This document shows positions 61,190 to 64,000 of a DNA stretch of 64,000 nt, in pieces (position 1 is the stretch's first letter; every line of letters starts with the position of its first letter). A program made the position numbers and the translations under genes. Source of the stretch: Smittia aterrima (Eukaryota; Arthropoda; Insecta; Diptera; Chironomidae); contig CP093829.1 in the NCBI GenBank assembly GCA_033063855.1, positions 24,459,537 through 24,523,536 of the forward strand. The letters are read 5' to 3'. Under the pieces are notes generated by a model. It was not told the DNA's origin. It made no database searches and worked only from the letters and a program-made list of their open reading frames with translations.

Positions 61190-62873
61190 ATGTGTTCTGA
61201 AGTTATGTATGGAGCGTACTATCCATATTTATACGGCCGAGCTGGGCCGAGCCGACCATTTTATCAATACGACAGAGTAAGTTGAAGTTTAATTAAATTT
61301 TTTTGGGAAGAAACTTCTTTAAGTTTAATGTAAATTCGGTCGAATAAATTTAAAGAGAAAAGTCAGAAAATATTTTAATGAAACTACAAATTTATCGACG
61401 GAAGACTTTGTATTGTCAAATTTCCTTATAAAAGAAAATCCTAACTTTAAAATGAATCTCAACGAAAAATCATTTCAATTTTGTACATAAAAAAAAATAT
61501 TTAAAAATGTTGCAAAACATAAAAAGAAAATTCTTTATTTGTAAATATTTCAATTTAATTAAAAATCTAAAAACAATTGAAAAGAATTTAATTCCAAATA
61601 TTTAAATTTCTTTCTTTTTGAGACAAAGATAGAAAGCGACTCAAACATAAATGCAACCAAATGTTTCTCTTTAACTTCGTTTAATTTATCGTTAGGCGCT
61701 ACACTTTGTGAATTCAATTAATTTTCTTGCTTCTTTAATTGAATGAGCGGAACAGCGAAAAATAATGATGACGCTCTTTAAGTCAACCTTTTAAAACATT
61801 TTTATTTTCTCAACTCAAAACAGGGTTGAAGAGCTTTGTTTAGGATAAAATATGAAATGATTTATGAACAAAAGTAATTTAATTTCTTTGATCACATGTT
61901 CTTCTTAGTCAGTTGCCCTGAACCGCGACGATGTTTACTAAGCACACTGAGATACTTGAATTCATCAAGAATTTTAATTACTTAACACTTTACAATTCAT
62001 TAAATAAGATTTAGCGCAACATTGAATCTGCATCGAGTGTTTTTGCACGCTGTAGAAAGTCGCGCTGTGCAATGTGCTGCGGTTGGCTTGAACACGCGGA
62101 AAATTAACTTACAAACACTCGCTAATTATTTCGCTAAAGCTGATCAGAATTTCTAATTGATTTCAAGCTCTCAAATCGAGCCTTTCAGGTTTTGTCATTT
62201 AATTATGGCATAAGTTGCTTTACACTCTTTACCTTCGAGTTTCTATGACTGATGTATCGATTTCATAATTGATAAATATAGTCGCTCACTTGGGAATTTG
62301 AGAAACTTAAAGACCACTGTTGAGAGAGCGAATGTTTAAGGAATTTCAAGTTTTTTTTTCTCGCTTATTTCGTAGTGTGTCTGAAGTCTAAAGTGGACGC
62401 GAACGGTAGCTTTCGATATTCATTAAATAACACTTAATGATTTTTTTACTCGCGCTCTTCGCGTCTCACATGTGATTTTGTAAAAAGTATTTGAAGAATA
62501 ACAAAAATGTTGCTACAATCTAAAAATTTCGCTTTGGCATTCGTGGAATGTTGATCTCGACCATAAAGCGATTGATACTGTTGATCTTCTTGTGAGACAA
62601 AGTGGTGACCAGTGAGATCTTTTTCTTTCTTTCAGTTCAATCAAGATTTGTATCCATCGGCAGCTGGAGTACCAATCGCTGCATCAACAAGCACGTCAGC
62701 AAGTTCCAATTCACCTTGCAGTCCACTACTGCCACCGTCACTTTCATCGTCATCCTCAAACACACACACTTCCGCTCTAACTCCATCGTCAATACCTTTA
62801 GCTGGATCATTAGGACATCAAAGAAATGTAGCCAAAGAAGAAGATTCATCAGTTCCAAGAAACGAGACAGAAG
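61190..62873 (+). CDS. vg: Vestigial, first two coding exons (partial, runs off right edge)
   Basis: Exon 1 is 61190-61276 (MCSEVMYGAYYPYLYGRAGP...FYQYDR) and exon 2 is 62636-62873 (FNQDLYPSAAGVPIAAS onward), joined in phase 0; exon 2 ends in phase 1 at GTAACG. The N-terminal block and the following SSNSPCSPLLPPS and KEED..VPRNE segments match fly Vestigial in order as I remember it. Vestigial is the co-activator that pairs with the TEAD factor Scalloped to specify wing and muscle identity. The Scalloped-binding domain and C-terminus must lie beyond 64000. The Ser/Thr-rich spacer is shorter than in Drosophila, which has long Ala/His runs. The start context is CGTCATGT, with an earlier A-rich leader. 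Confidence 0.92.
61277..62635. other. Vestigial intron 1
   Basis: A 1.36-kb AT-rich intron with donor GTAAGT and acceptor TTTCTTTCTTTCAG. No coding frame is supported. Confidence 0.6.
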
Positions 62874-64000
62874 GTAACGAACAATTAGCAATTGCAATCG
62901 AGTTGAAACCTAAGTTTGTGAGAAGAGAGAGAACATGTGGGATTGAATCTTCAATTTACATTCGCAGCCGAGTGCATCCTCGTAAAATAATCGTAACATG
63001 CTTAGTGCGTCTAAATTCGAGCACTTGAAGGAATGCGCGAATGATCTGTGTTGACATATTAACACATGTGTTGTGTGCACGACAGCCAAAATCACATGTA
63101 AATTTAATTCAGTCGAGCGAGCGACTTGAGATAAAGAAAACATATTTGAAATAATTTGAAGACACACTAAATGCTTCTGAAATGCTTCGCGATACATTCT
63201 TTATAGAAAGATTTAATTTAAAATTCAATTTTATTTCTTGTTTTTTATTTTGTGTGATCTTTCTTTCTTCTCCTCGTTTGATCACGAGGAATGAGAGTTC
63301 TTCCTTCTCCATTTCACATTCTTTCTTGTTACAAAGAATCTCTCAAGAAATGCGGGTCAAAACGTTCTTTAATCCTAAAATTTTCTTTTCCTGCGAGCGA
63401 GCAGTCAAAATGACATTCGATGAGAATGTGACCCGAAAGATTTTACATTTCGATGGATTGATTTCTTATTCCGAGAGTAAAAGTGAAGTGCGAACCGAAA
63501 AGATCCTAAAGACATCTGAGTTTCATGATAAGTCGATCGAAACATAATTTTATGCGTTCACGTTTTTGTCGACGCGCTTTTTCTTGCCCGTGCAACGATC
63601 ACATGTTTTTTTCCGATGAATTTAAATTTCAAATTCTCTCACCGACGACATAAAAATTCTTACGTCTTTCTTTTGCGGACGATAAACGATTGCTGAATTG
63701 AAATAAACATATAAGCTGCACATCGACGGCAAACGTAAAAAAAGCGTTTAAATTTATCATCAAACTTGAGTAAAGGTTTATATGTCATTCAAAATATGTC
63801 AGAATGCATTTGATAATTTTCAATTTATGTGACGACTCGTTTTTCAACTGTTTCATGTCGTCGTCATGAATTTATTGACGCACATTCGTCACATGTGTCG
63901 TGTATTTCAATACTTTGTTTTCCCATTGCGAAAAAAAGAGAAACAACTGAGGAGAAGACCGGTCACAAAAGGTAGAAAGGCTCTTTTCGTTATTCACTAT
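62874..64000. other. Vestigial intron 2, left part
   Basis: At least 1.1 kb of intron to the window edge. A Su(H)-consensus match TGTGAGAA lies at 62917-62924, 44 bp past the donor. In Drosophila the vg boundary enhancer is in intron 2 and needs a Su(H) site, so this intron is a candidate for the same element. Short frames at 63182-63547 are unsupported. Confidence 0.5.

Overview
The window is eukaryotic, AT-rich nuclear DNA with short (about 50-130 nt) GT-AG introns inside genes and a few multi-kilobase introns. The proteins are clearly those of a fly. Egfr has the two alternative first exons known from Drosophila, Pox neuro has the same N-terminus and C-terminal KRNPYSIEELLKK box as the fly protein, and vestigial starts with the MYGAYYPYLYGRAG block. 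AT content, compact genes and sequence divergence suggest a lower dipteran, possibly a chironomid midge; the genus cannot be fixed from sequence alone. Joining exons at GT-AG sites gave open frames with whole-codon totals for every multi-exon gene called here.

Layout: 730-4061 (+) an NDRG/MESK2 gene with two competing last exons. 5808-23701 (+) Egfr, with a second first exon at about 16 kb and a large, gene-poor first intron that may hold a small antisense gene near 12.5 kb. 24691-32014 (-) three genes in tandem: a secreted VWC-like cysteine-rich protein, an F-box protein, and cytosolic aconitase/iron regulatory protein 1. 32340-38804 (-) Pox neuro, whose paired domain is cut into small exons. 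38805-45660 intergenic DNA. 45746-47253 (+) a secreted Val/Pro/Tyr-repeat cuticle-like protein with a textbook TATA/Inr promoter. 49309-59745 a dense housekeeping block: proteasome alpha5 (-), TMEM242 (-), ZNF706-like (+), cnk (+), and an acidic protein ending in a MYND zinc finger (+). 61190 onward (+) the first two coding exons of vestigial, which continues past the right edge.

Three genes touch the same pathway: the Egfr receptor, the scaffold Cnk, and MESK2 (named in Drosophila as a misexpression suppressor of KSR). As I recall the Drosophila map, MESK2 and Egfr are neighbours at 57F, and Poxn, cnk, Prosalpha5 and vg also lie on arm 2R, so the window looks like a rearranged piece of Muller element C with IRP1 as an outsider.

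No rRNA, tRNA, CRISPR, obvious transposon or prokaryotic operon was seen. I did not find a convincing new multi-gene system. The most original leads are a possible antisense gene inside the Egfr intron beside a CTCF-like site, alternative NDRG C-termini, a near-identical 31-bp direct repeat flanking the ZNF706-like gene, short perfect hairpins in the Egfr intron, and a promoter-like open frame inside an IRP1 intron.
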